From the NCBI GenBank assembly GCA_001600495.1, contig BCKE01000049.1, forward strand, positions 59,435 to 123,434: a DNA stretch of 64,000 nucleotides. The letters are read 5' to 3'. Position numbers and translations under genes: made by a program. This stretch comes from Pilasporangium apinafurcum. Its lineage: Eukaryota; Oomycota; Peronosporomycetes; Pythiales; Pythiaceae. Below the pieces are notes generated by a model, which saw only the letters and a list, made by a program, of their open reading frames with translations, searched no databases and was not told the DNA's origin. Below are positions 11,901 through 21,921 of the stretch, in pieces (within the stretch, counting starts at the first letter, position 1; every line of letters starts with the position of its first letter).

Positions 11901-12757
11901 TTTCTGTCGAGGCGAATAATGATGGTCTGTCGACCATATTGAATCGTGCAGTTCATATTATCTCTGAGCTGGTGGAATTGGAAAAGAATGTGGTTCATCA
12001 TCGTGAGATTTATAGCCAGGCTGCAACCGAACTTGAGGTAACCAGACCAACGGACCATAATATGCATTTTTTCCCTCATTAATCATGTTCTTTGCTGTAG
12101 CGTCGTCCACAAATTCTCATCAACCAGATTGTCCGCCATTTCTCACATTTATTCCAAGTAAAGAGCGTTGAAGGTGTTCTTCCAAAAATCAACGTAAGGT
12201 GCACTTATGAGGCGGAATTCCCTTGATGACAGTAAGCCCATAGCTAACATTCTAATTGTGTTGTGTGATAGGAAATTTATCTGTTCGTGAATGAAATGAA
12301 GAACTTCTTAAAGATTGTGCGCGATCTTCTCCAAATGAGTATGACTCTATTTTATTTCCATGGTATTTCTTAACAACGATGGCTAATTTCCTCTTTTTGA
12401 TTTACCATCACAGAGCCAGATTCTTCTGTTGTCGCTTGCCTGAATGCTGTTCGAGAGAAACTAGCAAATGACGGAGGCGGTTCACATTTCACTGGGGAGA
12501 AGCAGCCTGAAGACGAGTTCGATCACGAAGTTGTCCCGAATTATGTAGTGGAGAAAGCACGATTAGACAGCAGAAGCGAATCAGACGGGCAAACACTTGC
12601 GGGAGTCCGCCAGGTGCGGGAAATGTCAGTATTGATTCGAGCACTGAAACGAGAATTGGGTGCCGCCACAGTCCAGGAAATTCTACCTCGAACGAAACGA
12701 TTGATGGAGTTATTAAGCTTATCTATACACAACGCCAGCCCATATGAAGACGATTAA
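8925..12757 (+). CDS. CEP70-like centrosomal/basal-body coiled-coil protein
   Basis: Seven exons join in frame: 8925-10304, 10383-10526, 10613-11773, 11846-12037, 12101-12193, 12272-12338 and 12414-12757 (1126 residues). The first 400 residues are Ser/Asp-rich and disordered. Then comes DDWIALNDLLRKNGLPAI, resembling the N-terminal motif of vertebrate CEP70. Long coiled coils follow (exon 3, about 10613-11430), with RDYRQCQRRIHQLERQV. A C-terminal helical region includes RHFSHLFQVKSVEGVLPKIN, which matches the CEP70 segment before its TPR-like end. CEP70 binds gamma-tubulin and organises microtubules at centrosomes and cilia; in an oomycete, a basal-body role in zoospores is the natural inference. 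The protein is about twice the length of human CEP70 because of the disordered N-terminus. Orthology is from motif recall. Confidence 0.75.
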
Positions 12758-12928
12758 GTATACAATGAACTTGTGTAAGTTGTACACGATGGGCTGCTTT
12801 TGAGTGCGCTGTCCTATCGACTTTAACGCATCAACGTGACCAGAGTATATTCTCTTGAACTATATTCTTCTTTTTTGTAATACACATTAGTAAGTATCTT
12901 CTGAAGCAATGCGACGAACGTCAAGCTT

Positions 12929-13816
12929 CTACAAATGAACCACAATTGGTAAAGGAGAACTTATTTCTTCGTATTTGGGAGTCTCAAGATGTTGGAGCTG
13001 AAATTCGCGTTCGTTGTCGAGAGTCGTATTTGTTGGACCAGTTACGAAATCAATGACAAGATGATCGGGCAGCATGACTGCCTTCAATAGAGAGCGCGTG
13101 GGATGATATACACCGTACAATATCAACTGCGCAACTCCAAGCGATGCACATATGACAGTGGGGATGATAATTATCGCATCGTGAATGAGAAATCCATAGA
13201 GAATCCAGACGCTATTACTGATCATCCCAACAAGTACCATCCCGATTGGTATTGAAACAGCATTTTTAGTTCGCAGCACGAGCGAGATAGTTGCAAAAGG
13301 GGAAGCATAAAGCACCAATCCGCAGGCAATACCGATGCAACCAATGATCTGTGTAACAGCTTCGGAAGATCCTGTACTAGTTCCAATAACCAGGTACATT
13401 GTCACTATTGCGTTGGTTAAGAATGCAAACACCACCAGTTTGCCAACACGCGCTTGCTGTTCACTGGAATAGAAAAAATATATAGCAAGGTAAACGATGC
13501 TCACTGCACTTCCGACAGCATATGTAACAAACAAGGGAAAGTACTCGTGACTCGCATAACCATATAGCATCCTGACATTTAAAAGATGAAGGGCTAATAT
13601 TGGTAAGTACATGCACAAATTATTACCAACTAAAACTTTTAGAAGCGTGACTCACCAAATATGATTATAACTCCACTGGGACACGAGCGGAAGAATCGGC
13701 ATGTGCCCCGTCGTTTTGTGTCGATATATTTGATATATCACATGCGTGGGGCTGAAGCACATGTACAACGCCGTCAAAGAAGCCAAGATTTTCACTACTA
13801 ACTCGAACGTCGACAT
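12929..13816 (-). CDS. SWEET sugar transporter, array copy 1
   Basis: Two exons (13816-13656 and 13571-12929, phase-2 intron) encode 267 residues. Exon 1 starts MSTFELVVKILASLTALYMC and carries TM1 and the start of TM2; exon 2 begins at MLYGY. Seven hydrophobic segments form two MtN3/saliva triple-helix repeats joined by a linker helix. Motifs include LRTKNAVSIPIGMVLVG and SNSVWILYGFLIHD, typical of SWEET proteins, which move mono- or disaccharides down their gradient without energy input. The short hydrophilic C-tail faces the cytoplasm. It is the first of four co-oriented paralogs with the intron at the same site. It is closest to copy 2 by motif (Ala/Ser-IPI, IIIIPTV). Substrate and membrane (plasma membrane or vacuole) cannot be told. 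Confidence 0.9.
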
Positions 13817-14334
13817 CGCTCTGCACCTGGACGTGAACTAGATGGAAGAAGTCGAACTGATTTGAAGGATCGTTCGTAGCGACTGCTTAAGGTCTACTTC
13901 AAGTATGCAATGAAACCAACTGCATTCAACTATTCAGCTTCAAGCCGTCCATTCTTCAAGTTCTGTCTAACTTGAAAAGGTCGTGCCAATAGACGCAGCT
14001 CACCATTTTCAAGGTACCACTCAACATACATGTCTTGGCAAGAGAACGGATTCTAAAACGCACGTTAAACGAGGAAAGTGCCGTAATCAGACATCCTACC
14101 AGTCGCGTCTGTCTCGTCGTTTCGGTGCGATACTCGCAACTATGGTGAACAGGATAATAAATTTGGACTAGTGCATATTTTATGGAACAAATCACCATCG
14201 ATGCCATCGGAGCATCTTTTGTAAGTGGGTAGGAGATCAAGTCACAACCAACCGAAGGAACGCGTTGATCAAGTTATCGTTAAGCGTAGACCAGAGACAA
14301 CCCAACGCAGCACATTTGCAACAGAAGACTGCTG
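13817..14334. other. Spacer between SWEET copies 1 and 2
   Basis: No open frame here resembles a SWEET or another recognisable family. The stretch next to copy 2's stop is its downstream region, and the stretch upstream of copy 1 holds its promoter. Nothing else is seen. Confidence 0.4.
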
Positions 14335-15229
14335 TTATACTGCTTGAACAATAACAACATGAGACGGAGAGTGCAAGGTTGTCTTGAGTGTCGGAATGGC
14401 CTGGTTTGCGATCAGAACTTGTCGTTCATCGCCACAACTTGAAGTTGGCAAACGTTTTGAAAACCCGATAACTGCACGATCTGGAAGAAAGTTGGTGGTT
14501 GATGGTGAGTGTTCCGGATAGTAAATCGTGTATAACACTAGTTGGGCAACGCAGAGAACCGTATTGATGACAGTGGGAATGATAATGATCCAGTCGTGGA
14601 CGAGAACGCCGTAGAGAACCCAGACACTATTGCTCACAGTACCAACAAATACCATACTGATAGGAATCGAAGCGGCGCTCTTGGTGCGAAGTACATGAGA
14701 AATTGTCGCAAGGGGTGAAGCGTAAAGCGCGAAGCCGGAAGCGATTGCGATGAAGCCAATGATCTGTGCGACATCTTGTGGAGATTGTAAACTCGATCCA
14801 GCTAAAAAATACGCCGTCACCGTGACATTGACTGCTAAGGCGCAACGAATCAGTGAGCCCACGTATCCGACCTTCTCACCCGAGTAGACATAGAAGATGA
14901 CAAGGAAGACGACACTCATCATGTTTCCGACAGCATAAGTGACAAAGAGTGGGAAATATGCCTGTGTTGTATACCCATAGAGCATCCTGAAGACAGAGAA
15001 CACACACTGATGAACCTGAATGCAGCTACTAGTACATGGTATCATCAAACAAGCCTTCCGTGACCCACCAGATATGATTGTACGTCCATTGTGCGACAAG
15101 TGGAAGGAGAGGCATGTGGCCTGTCCTTTTCTGCCGGTGAATCTCCCTCATAATTGGCACGGGAGTGAAGCACATGTACAGCGCTGTACAGGACGCCACG
15201 ATTTTCACCACAAGTTCAATCGTTGACAT
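14335..15229 (-). CDS. SWEET sugar transporter, array copy 2
   Basis: Two exons (15229-15069 and 14986-14335) encode 270 residues with the same phase-2 intron as copy 1. The start MSTIELVVKIVASCTALYMC was chosen over an upstream in-frame Met (at 15253) because it aligns with the other three copies. Motifs include HVLRTKSAASIPISMVFVG and SNSVWVLYGVLVHD. The first exon ends in WTYNHIW, where copies 3 and 4 have WACNHMW, which places this copy with copy 1 as one sub-pair. It is predicted to be a seven-TM passive sugar carrier. Confidence 0.9.
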
Positions 15230-15666
15230 GTGTGTAGTAAGCGAGCAACACAAATACTTTGAAGGTGTGTGAGAACGACGACGATCGCACCAAAAGCGGC
15301 GGTCAGATGAAGTTCAATAGTTGCAAGGAGATCACAGAAATGTTCAGAGCGACAGGAAGGAGGGATTGTGCGCTTTGTTTGCTCTCCCTCAATATTCGCG
15401 GCCGATCCGCCCATCTCCGCTGAGAACGCCATTTCAAGATTTCTTGACGTTTCGTCTCGCTGGACTCAAACCAGTACAGTCTCATTTAGCTACAATGGGC
15501 TGCAACATGGCATGACGATCGTTTGCACACAGCCGATGCAAACGTTTATCGACAAACAGATCAAATGGACAAAGGCTCATGTTGGTACATTCAAGTGGCC
15601 AAGCTCTGCGCAACTTCAGAGCAATTATAGTTAACGACTGTGAATGCAAGGAGGAGGCGACTGACT
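15230..15666. other. Spacer between SWEET copies 2 and 3
   Basis: This region is promoter sequence for copy 2 and downstream sequence for copy 3. Short frames exist on both strands but none has family resemblance. Confidence 0.4.
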
Positions 15667-16622
15667 TTATTCAGGCATTTGCGCTTGAGCGTTCGAATTT
15701 TCACCCATTGTCGTTTGCACTTCAACTTTCGAATCCAGAGGGACGTTCGATACTGCATTAATGGCGGTAGGTAAGGTGACATTTGAAGCAGTCGGCGCCT
15801 CTGCAGGTGTGATGATGGCAGAGAACGGGGCGCTAATGTGTTTATAGTGCTTGGTTGATGGTGTGCTGCTGGTGACGTAGGTAGAATGCCATTTGGGGTG
15901 AAAAATGACGAAGAGGAGGACTTGGATGAGCCCCAATGTGACGCTGATGGATGTGGGGATGATAAGAATTAAATCGCTGATGAGTCCACCGTAGATGATC
16001 CAGAGTGCATTGTTAACAACTCCAATCATCACCATCGTGATGGGGATAGAGCTGGATGACTTGGTCTTCACGACATGGGCGATCGTAGAGAAAGGAGAGG
16101 TGTAGAGAAGAATGCTGGAGGCGATTGCAATGAATCCAACCGTTTGGTTCACACCATCTACGGATTGATGTGTGGCTTGGTGTTTACCCAGCACAGTGTA
16201 AATCGTAATGACACCATTACAGATGAACGTGAATGCAATGGCCTTGAGTATAAATCTGCGATCTGGTGACCAGCGTAGGTAGATCCCGATGAAGATGATG
16301 CTAAGAACGTCGCCGATAGCGTAAGTAACGAGCAGTGGGAAGATGTTGTCGGTCACATAGCCATAGAGCATCCTGCTCTGGGTAAAATCATCGTGGAAAT
16401 TTTCTCGTTATTAAAGCGAAATATTACTGAAGATGACACTAGATCAGTATTCACGTACCACATGTGATTACATGCCCAGAGTGCCACGAGCGGGATAATT
16501 GATGACTGCCCGACTTCTCGGTGTTTATGTATACGATAGATTGACGTGGTCGGGCTGAAGCACATATATAGCGCCGACAGCGATGCTAGGATTTTCGCTA
16601 TGAGCACCAACAGATCGCCCAT
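15667..16622 (-). CDS. SWEET sugar transporter, array copy 3
   Basis: Two exons (16622-16459 and 16372-15667) encode 289 residues. The start MGDLLVLIAKILASLSALYMC is directly comparable with copy 4, and both exon lengths are identical to copy 4 (164 and 706 nt). Exon 2 begins MLYGYVTDNIFPLLVTYAIG and contains KTKSSSSIPITMVMIG and NNALWIIYGGLISD. The C-terminal tail is longer than in copies 1 and 2, about 70 residues, and rich in Thr/Ser/Ala. It is a passive sugar transporter by family. Confidence 0.9.
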
Positions 16623-17319
16623 GGTTGTTGAATGTGCTGAAGACTTGAAGAGCGGCTTTGCTGTATTTATGAGCTATACAGCTTCCAGTGATTTTGGAAT
16701 GGATGAGTTTAGGAAGTGTTGATAAGGTCATTGCTCTAACGTGAACATATTTGAGGTATGGATGAGCATCTTTCAAAAAATCGATCGGAAAGGTGATTGA
16801 AGTTGCGCTGAAAACGTACTCATATGGATCTGATCCTACCTACGCGTCAATTAAGCGACTGGCCACCAGTCGTGCAAAGATGGATCACGCTATTTTTGGT
16901 GATAGCATCAGACGACGAATGCAGGGTGATCCAAAGATCCCACTAAGCTATAGTCGCAGAAGTCCATTTACCGAATGTTGAAATAGAAGTCCGCGAGGCC
17001 TCCATTGTCAAAGATTTAGAAACGGATCAGATGCTGAGAACGGTGGATGAGAGAAAAGGTCGAGAGCAAAACACCAAACGGATCTGCTCGATAAATTCCA
17101 GGGCAGCATCTTATAACGCCTGGAAATGGTGGCTGTGCTCGGAGATTACGCAACAGTAAGATCTTGTCAAGGTACACATAATACCAAAGTTCGAGAGTAA
17201 AAAATGCATTTAAATACTAATTCAATTATCTTTACTGCTTACTATTCTACTTTATGGTCTTTGTACAGTCTTTGGTGTATGCACCACATCCATCATTTTA
17301 CTATTGCCACCTCAACTAC
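16623..17319. other. Spacer between SWEET copies 3 and 4
   Basis: There is no supported gene in this 0.7 kb. A 62-codon frame on the plus strand (16793-16981) has no recognisable features. The region is somewhat AT-rich near 17190-17260, next to the 3' end of copy 4. Confidence 0.4.
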
Positions 17320-18255
17320 TTACACCATTGCGGACATGACTTCGAGATGATCCTGGGTCCGTGGGCTTTGAATGGTGATCTTGGTCAATTCCACTTCATT
17401 CGACACCGCCACTTCATGACCTGCCTTTGGCGTCTGAACCGCCATGTAAGGTGCTTCACATCGGTACTTGGAACTTTCAATCGTAGTTGCTGTGACAGGA
17501 AACACTAGGCCATCGGCGGTGAGCGTAGCTTCGTCCACCTGGCGGCTTGGATGGTAGACAATGTAGAGCACAGCTTGCACTATCCCGAGCGTCACACTGA
17601 TGCACGTGGGCACGACCAGCACCATGTCGCTGATAAGAAAGCCGTAGATGATCCACAACGCATTGTTGACGACCCCAACAGCAACCATTGTGATCGGAAT
17701 GGCTGAGGACGATTTCGTGTCGATGACGTGCTTGATCGCCGAGAAGGGTGAACCATACAAGACGATACTGGAAGCGATGGCAATGTAGCCCATTGTTTGG
17801 ATAACGCTATCGGCCGACTGACCCGTGAGCGACTGCATGCCCAGTACGGCGTAGACCACCGCCAGTGCATTGCAGATAGCCACGAATGCGATGTTCTTCA
17901 CCACGAAGGTGCGGTCTGGTGCATAACGTAGGTAGACAGCGATGAAGGCGATACTGGCAATATCACCCAGTGCGTACGTAACCAACAACGGGAACGTGTT
18001 ATTTGTGACGTAGCCATAGAGCATCCTACATTGATGAAGACTTTGGAGTCAGCATCGATATAACGATAGATGGAATAATAAATGGACATACCACATGTGG
18101 TTGCAGGCCCAGAGCGCGACGAGTGGAACAATTGAAGCCTGACCAACGTCTTGGTGCTTATGAATGCGATAGATCGATGAGGTCGGACTGAAGCACATGT
18201 AGAGCGCCGACAGCGACGCCAACACCTTCAACACGAGCACCAACACGTCGCTCAT
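17320..18255 (-). CDS. SWEET sugar transporter, array copy 4
   Basis: Two exons (18255-18092 and 18025-17320) encode 289 residues. It starts MSDVLVLVLKVLASLSALYM, and exon 2 starts MLYGYVTNNTFPLLVTYALG. The motifs DTKSSSAIPITMVAVG and NNALWIIYGFLISD are nearly the same as copy 3, so 3 and 4 form a recent sub-pair. The tail ends with Glu/Thr/Ile-rich residues. As the most upstream gene of the array in transcription direction, it lies after about 1 kb without genes. Confidence 0.9.
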
Positions 18256-19256
18256 TGTGTTTTATCTTCGTAGCTTGGAAAGAAGACGAAAGAAAGGAAC
18301 TCACTTGATGAAGGCGAGGCGGATTGCAAAATGACCTCAGAGACAAGCATAGTCATTTGCAATACTGTTTCTCTTTCTCTATCATTCGCTCAAGAGAGAG
18401 CAGAGAACTGAGATGAACTTGCTTTTATTCCTGGCGTATGCAGATACTATTGCCCGGTGGTTTGATCGTACGATGAGAGTGGCAAACCATCAACGGACAA
18501 AGTTGGTGGCTATTAGTGCTCTGAATGACAAGGATCTCTGGTGTTGACCCGATTTGGCACCTCGTGTGCTAAAATAAAGGCATAAAAGAGCCATGAGAGT
18601 GTATGTACCACAGCAAACCCCAGGAAGGGACATCCCAAGTACTCGAGCGTGGTGCTTCCATTTGGCCAAATGTAAACAATCACGTGACGGAAATACACCA
18701 AACGCAAGTATGTGGCTTGTCTATTTCTGGGGTTTCTCTGATAAATCCCAGGATCCCTAGATATGCGAGGCGGCAGCCAGCAAGTCACTCAACATTCTAA
18801 ACTTGAACTTCTTGCCAGTTGTGTGGTTTTTCGAGGAAAAAATAAGCAAAGCAAATAGAACACATCACGTATGACGCGAATGGGCATGGGAAGTTGATGG
18901 ATTGTACAAAAAAACGAGCGTGTTTCTCTCTGCCAGGTTGAAAAAAAGGATGCAAATTGGATTATATATGATAATTTGCAGAGACAAGTAGCCGAACTCG
19001 GTCATATTGAGTTCGTCATAAAAGGCTGCTCTACGTAATCGATGGATGCAGGATGCCGAAGAGCTGTGACCTTCCCGTCCTCCGCCGAAATGAAACGGAA
19101 TTTCTCAAAACTCCAACGGAATTGTAAACCAAAAATTTCGAATTGGAATAAACGAAAACGAAATTTTTGGTTAGTTAAGTACACATCTTCGGGACATGGC
19201 GAACTTACACGTCCTTTCGTTTCCTGCCTCATGTCTTCTGCTTCCATCTGAGGTCA
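18256..19256. other. Intergenic, upstream of SWEET copy 4 and of the next gene
   Basis: This 1-kb divergent spacer has no supported gene. A minus-strand frame at 18513-18788 contains a hydrophobic stretch faintly like SWEET TM5-TM6 but lacks the conserved motifs, so I do not call a relic. It probably contains the promoters of the flanking divergent genes. Confidence 0.35.
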
Positions 19257-21443
19257 ATGACGCGTTATCACCATGCTTTGGGAGCATGCATCATCTCCAC
19301 TGTGCTTCTCTTGGTGCAGCCGTGGGGACCTGTTGTTGCTATGAGCATAGCAACTAAAGCACTTCCACCCATGTCAGAGCACCAACGACATCAATGGTTG
19401 CTATTACAGGTTCTGGATACAGAAATTGCCGCGGCGAAAACACAAAAGGAGTTGTATCATCAGAAAGCACAACTGCTCAGGAACCTGCTCTCGAATTTGA
19501 CGCGCATACAGCAGAGTCAAAAACCAGAAAATGCCTCTTCGAGCGCTAACGATGATTCCATTTCACGGCAGAGAAGGCGATCAAAAATACAAGCTTTTGA
19601 TCGTCTTCTCTACTATAAAGATACGTATATCCAACACTTTAACGATTGGTTCAAGCCACACACCTCGTTCTATCCATCAGAGACGTTACAGTGCGATGAC
19701 CATCCACTGCATCTTCAGATGATCTCACTTCGCGAGAACACTGGTGGAGGAGCTGGCAGGAAGAAGAAGCACGGATATCCATCAAATAACTGGAATCAGC
19801 ACCAGAATTCACAATCCACTAATAATACCAGAGACAAGAAGAATAGACGAGATACATGGACAACAGCATCTGCATTCCCATTACTCCAGTTTTTACTGAA
19901 GCTAAACCCATCAGACGGTATCATGACGTTTGTGCACCCAATGACGAAAGAAATTGTATGGCAATACGCACTCCAATCCTCCAACATCACCGATTTCGCA
20001 TTCGTCTCCGACCGATCAATACAACGTCTGGCAACATTGACTGCTGGTAATGAGTTGACGCTCTACAAATTGCGCGTGTGGCACAACAAGCGGTTAATTT
20101 CTGGTGAGTACCGACGTCCCAACGCTGCACGAGATCGGCCACAATGTCTGGTAACCCATCAGCTGTCATCATCTCGTACTCCCAATAATGTGCCATATTA
20201 TTCCCTCGAGGACGATCAGCGTAATCCGTGGATGTTGTCGACAGCATGGACCTCAGCTGCACCTGCATATGGACTGCACATCGAGTTGGAATTGATATTT
20301 CGATCTTCTCTATCGGCTAGCGGCCTCAACTCCGCCGAATCCTACGATAAGCTTGCTGTGGTTTCATTCTACAAGGAGTCAGTTGTAGTAGTGAGTAGTA
20401 CTCATGGTGGACGGCTGTCATTCTTCCATGCCAATAATGGGACGTTTATCGCGACGCTAGATCAAGAGTTTGGAAAAATCACGTATATGGAGCCGCTTCA
20501 CACAGGTCTCTTGGCAGTTAGCGCCGCCAACGGTGTCAACTTTATTGATGCATTGCAGCAGCGCATTCTACCAGTTATCTGTGAGATCTCATCCAAATAC
20601 TTCATCACCAGTATCGAGAAAGACCCGTCGCGTTCATCAGTGCTGTACGCAGGCACCAGTGATGGTCATGGGTTGGTGTTCAGGTTGCATCACGTGAATA
20701 AACAATCATTTTCCCAAGAGAGTCAAAGTCGTGACTATCCACACAGCGAAGGTGATCTCATGGAAAAACGAAGCGAAATGGCCTGTGTACTGGAGCAGCA
20801 ATTGGTTCCACGACTAGGTCATTTGACGCACCTGAATGAGCGAGTTTCAACAATCGCAGCATCGTCCCACTTTCGAAAATACGCTGCTGTAACGACAACT
20901 GTTGCGGCAATTCCAGGCTATCTTCTCCTGGCGACACCAGCAAATCTTGCTGTCTATCGCATCGAATCGGACAGCAGACTTGCGACATACATCACAGAGA
21001 AACCCATAGCAGCACACCTGCACACTTCTGATCGTCACGGCCAACGCGCGATGCAGTATCTTGTTCAAATCAATGTCGCAAAAGATTTCAATGCGCATCC
21101 AGCGGTGTTAGCGCTGCATTTCATCGAAGATTTTGGGGTAAATGACGGTAATGTGTCACAGTATCGTCACCGTTTGGATGTGTTCGAGTCCCGTTTGCCC
21201 GCACCGACGACCAGTCTGGACCTTGGCTGGATGCGTGCACCAGTGATGTTGCTCTGTGCACTCGTGGTAATGTTTTGGCACCAAAGGAGGCAGGGAATGG
21301 ACGGTATGAGTGACAGCAGCAACCAATTTCCTGACCTCGAGCATGTGACGAAGATGATGACCACAGGGACACCGCTAATTCCGCGTCCTGATAGGACCAA
21401 ATTTGGGGTTTCAGCCAATCAGAATCGTTCATTTCGTATCTAA
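19257..21443 (+). CDS. Predicted ER/secretory type I membrane protein with beta-propeller-like lumenal domain
   Basis: A single-exon ORF of 728 residues. A strong N-terminal signal sequence (about residues 8-30, IISTVLLLVQPWGPVVAM) is followed by a Gln/Leu heptad region. A long domain from about 200 to 640 is rich in alternating beta strands such as TFVHPMTKEIVWQYAL and YAGTSDGHGLVFRL, resembling quinoprotein or WD-type propeller blades. A single C-terminal TM (about residue 662, APVMLLCALVVMFWHQRR) is followed by a cytosolic tail of about 50 residues. The plan resembles lumenal quality-control or EMC1-like proteins, but I cannot assign a family. The chosen ATG gives the signal peptide. A spliced microprotein gene begins 82 bp after the stop. 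Confidence 0.7.
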   Translation: MTRYHHALGACIISTVLLLVQPWGPVVAMSIATKALPPMSEHQRHQWLLLQVLDTEIAAAKTQKELYHQKAQLLRNLLSNLTRIQQSQKPENASSSANDDSISRQRRRSKIQAFDRLLYYKDTYIQHFNDWFKPHTSFYPSETLQCDDHPLHLQMISLRENTGGGAGRKKKHGYPSNNWNQHQNSQSTNNTRDKKNRRDTWTTASAFPLLQFLLKLNPSDGIMTFVHPMTKEIVWQYALQSSNITDFAFVSDRSIQRLATLTAGNELTLYKLRVWHNKRLISGEYRRPNAARDRPQCLVTHQLSSSRTPNNVPYYSLEDDQRNPWMLSTAWTSAAPAYGLHIELELIFRSSLSASGLNSAESYDKLAVVSFYKESVVVVSSTHGGRLSFFHANNGTFIATLDQEFGKITYMEPLHTGLLAVSAANGVNFIDALQQRILPVICEISSKYFITSIEKDPSRSSVLYAGTSDGHGLVFRLHHVNKQSFSQESQSRDYPHSEGDLMEKRSEMACVLEQQLVPRLGHLTHLNERVSTIAASSHFRKYAAVTTTVAAIPGYLLLATPANLAVYRIESDSRLATYITEKPIAAHLHTSDRHGQRAMQYLVQINVAKDFNAHPAVLALHFIEDFGVNDGNVSQYRHRLDVFESRLPAPTTSLDLGWMRAPVMLLCALVVMFWHQRRQGMDGMSDSSNQFPDLEHVTKMMTTGTPLIPRPDRTKFGVSANQNRSFRI

Positions 21444-21525
21444 ACGGGAATTTCGGGAGTGGAAGCTGCACTCAGAAGGGCTCAGTCAAGAAGAACTTGC
21501 GAAGGCAGGAACTAAAGACAGCAGC

Positions 21526-21769
21526 ATGGAAGAAATTGGATTTCTTGGGCCAGGCTTTGGCGTTGGCATCAATACACTCGTGGGAGGACTTGTGGGGCTG
21601 CACCTACTTGCACTGGTACGTAGTGAACAAGATTTCTTTGCACCAATAATATGTGGAAAACAATATGTAAGAGAGTGATCATGTTGGTGAACAGATGTAC
21701 TGGGTGATAAAATTCGTCCAGGATGCGTCAAAAGACGCCAAGCGCGCGATGATTAAGAAACGAGAGTAG
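21526..21769 (+). CDS. Spliced 54-residue single-TM microprotein
   Basis: Two exons (21526-21615 and 21695-21769, phase 0, donor GTACGT, acceptor ACAG) encode 54 residues. It starts MEEIGFLGPGFGVGINTLVG, has one long hydrophobic helix spanning the junction (GLVGLHLLAL then MYWVIKFV), and ends in a basic, Lys/Arg-rich tail (KDAKRAMIKKRE). This acidic N-terminus, single TM and basic C-terminus is typical of small ER or mitochondrial membrane proteins (SMIM-like). The frame is open upstream to 21403, so a longer N-terminus is possible. It sits 82 bp after the stop of the preceding same-strand gene and 150 bp from the convergent WASHC4 stop. The family is not recognised. Confidence 0.55.
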
Positions 21770-21921
21770 ACAGCGTGCGTCGCAGTTGTGTTGCCTCAAA
21801 AGAAAGTGAAAGTGTGAAGAGTGATGGCGTTCTGTATGGATATAGGTAGCTGTATTTGGTATATTCGAATTGAAAGCAAACAACAGCTCATTGCACTGAT
21901 AATGCAAAAAAAATGGTTACA

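Noticed and set aside
18513-18788. Possible decayed SWEET copy upstream of the array
   Set aside because: Only a vague hydrophobic pattern; none of the SWEET motifs (MLYGY, IPI, WxxYG) is present.
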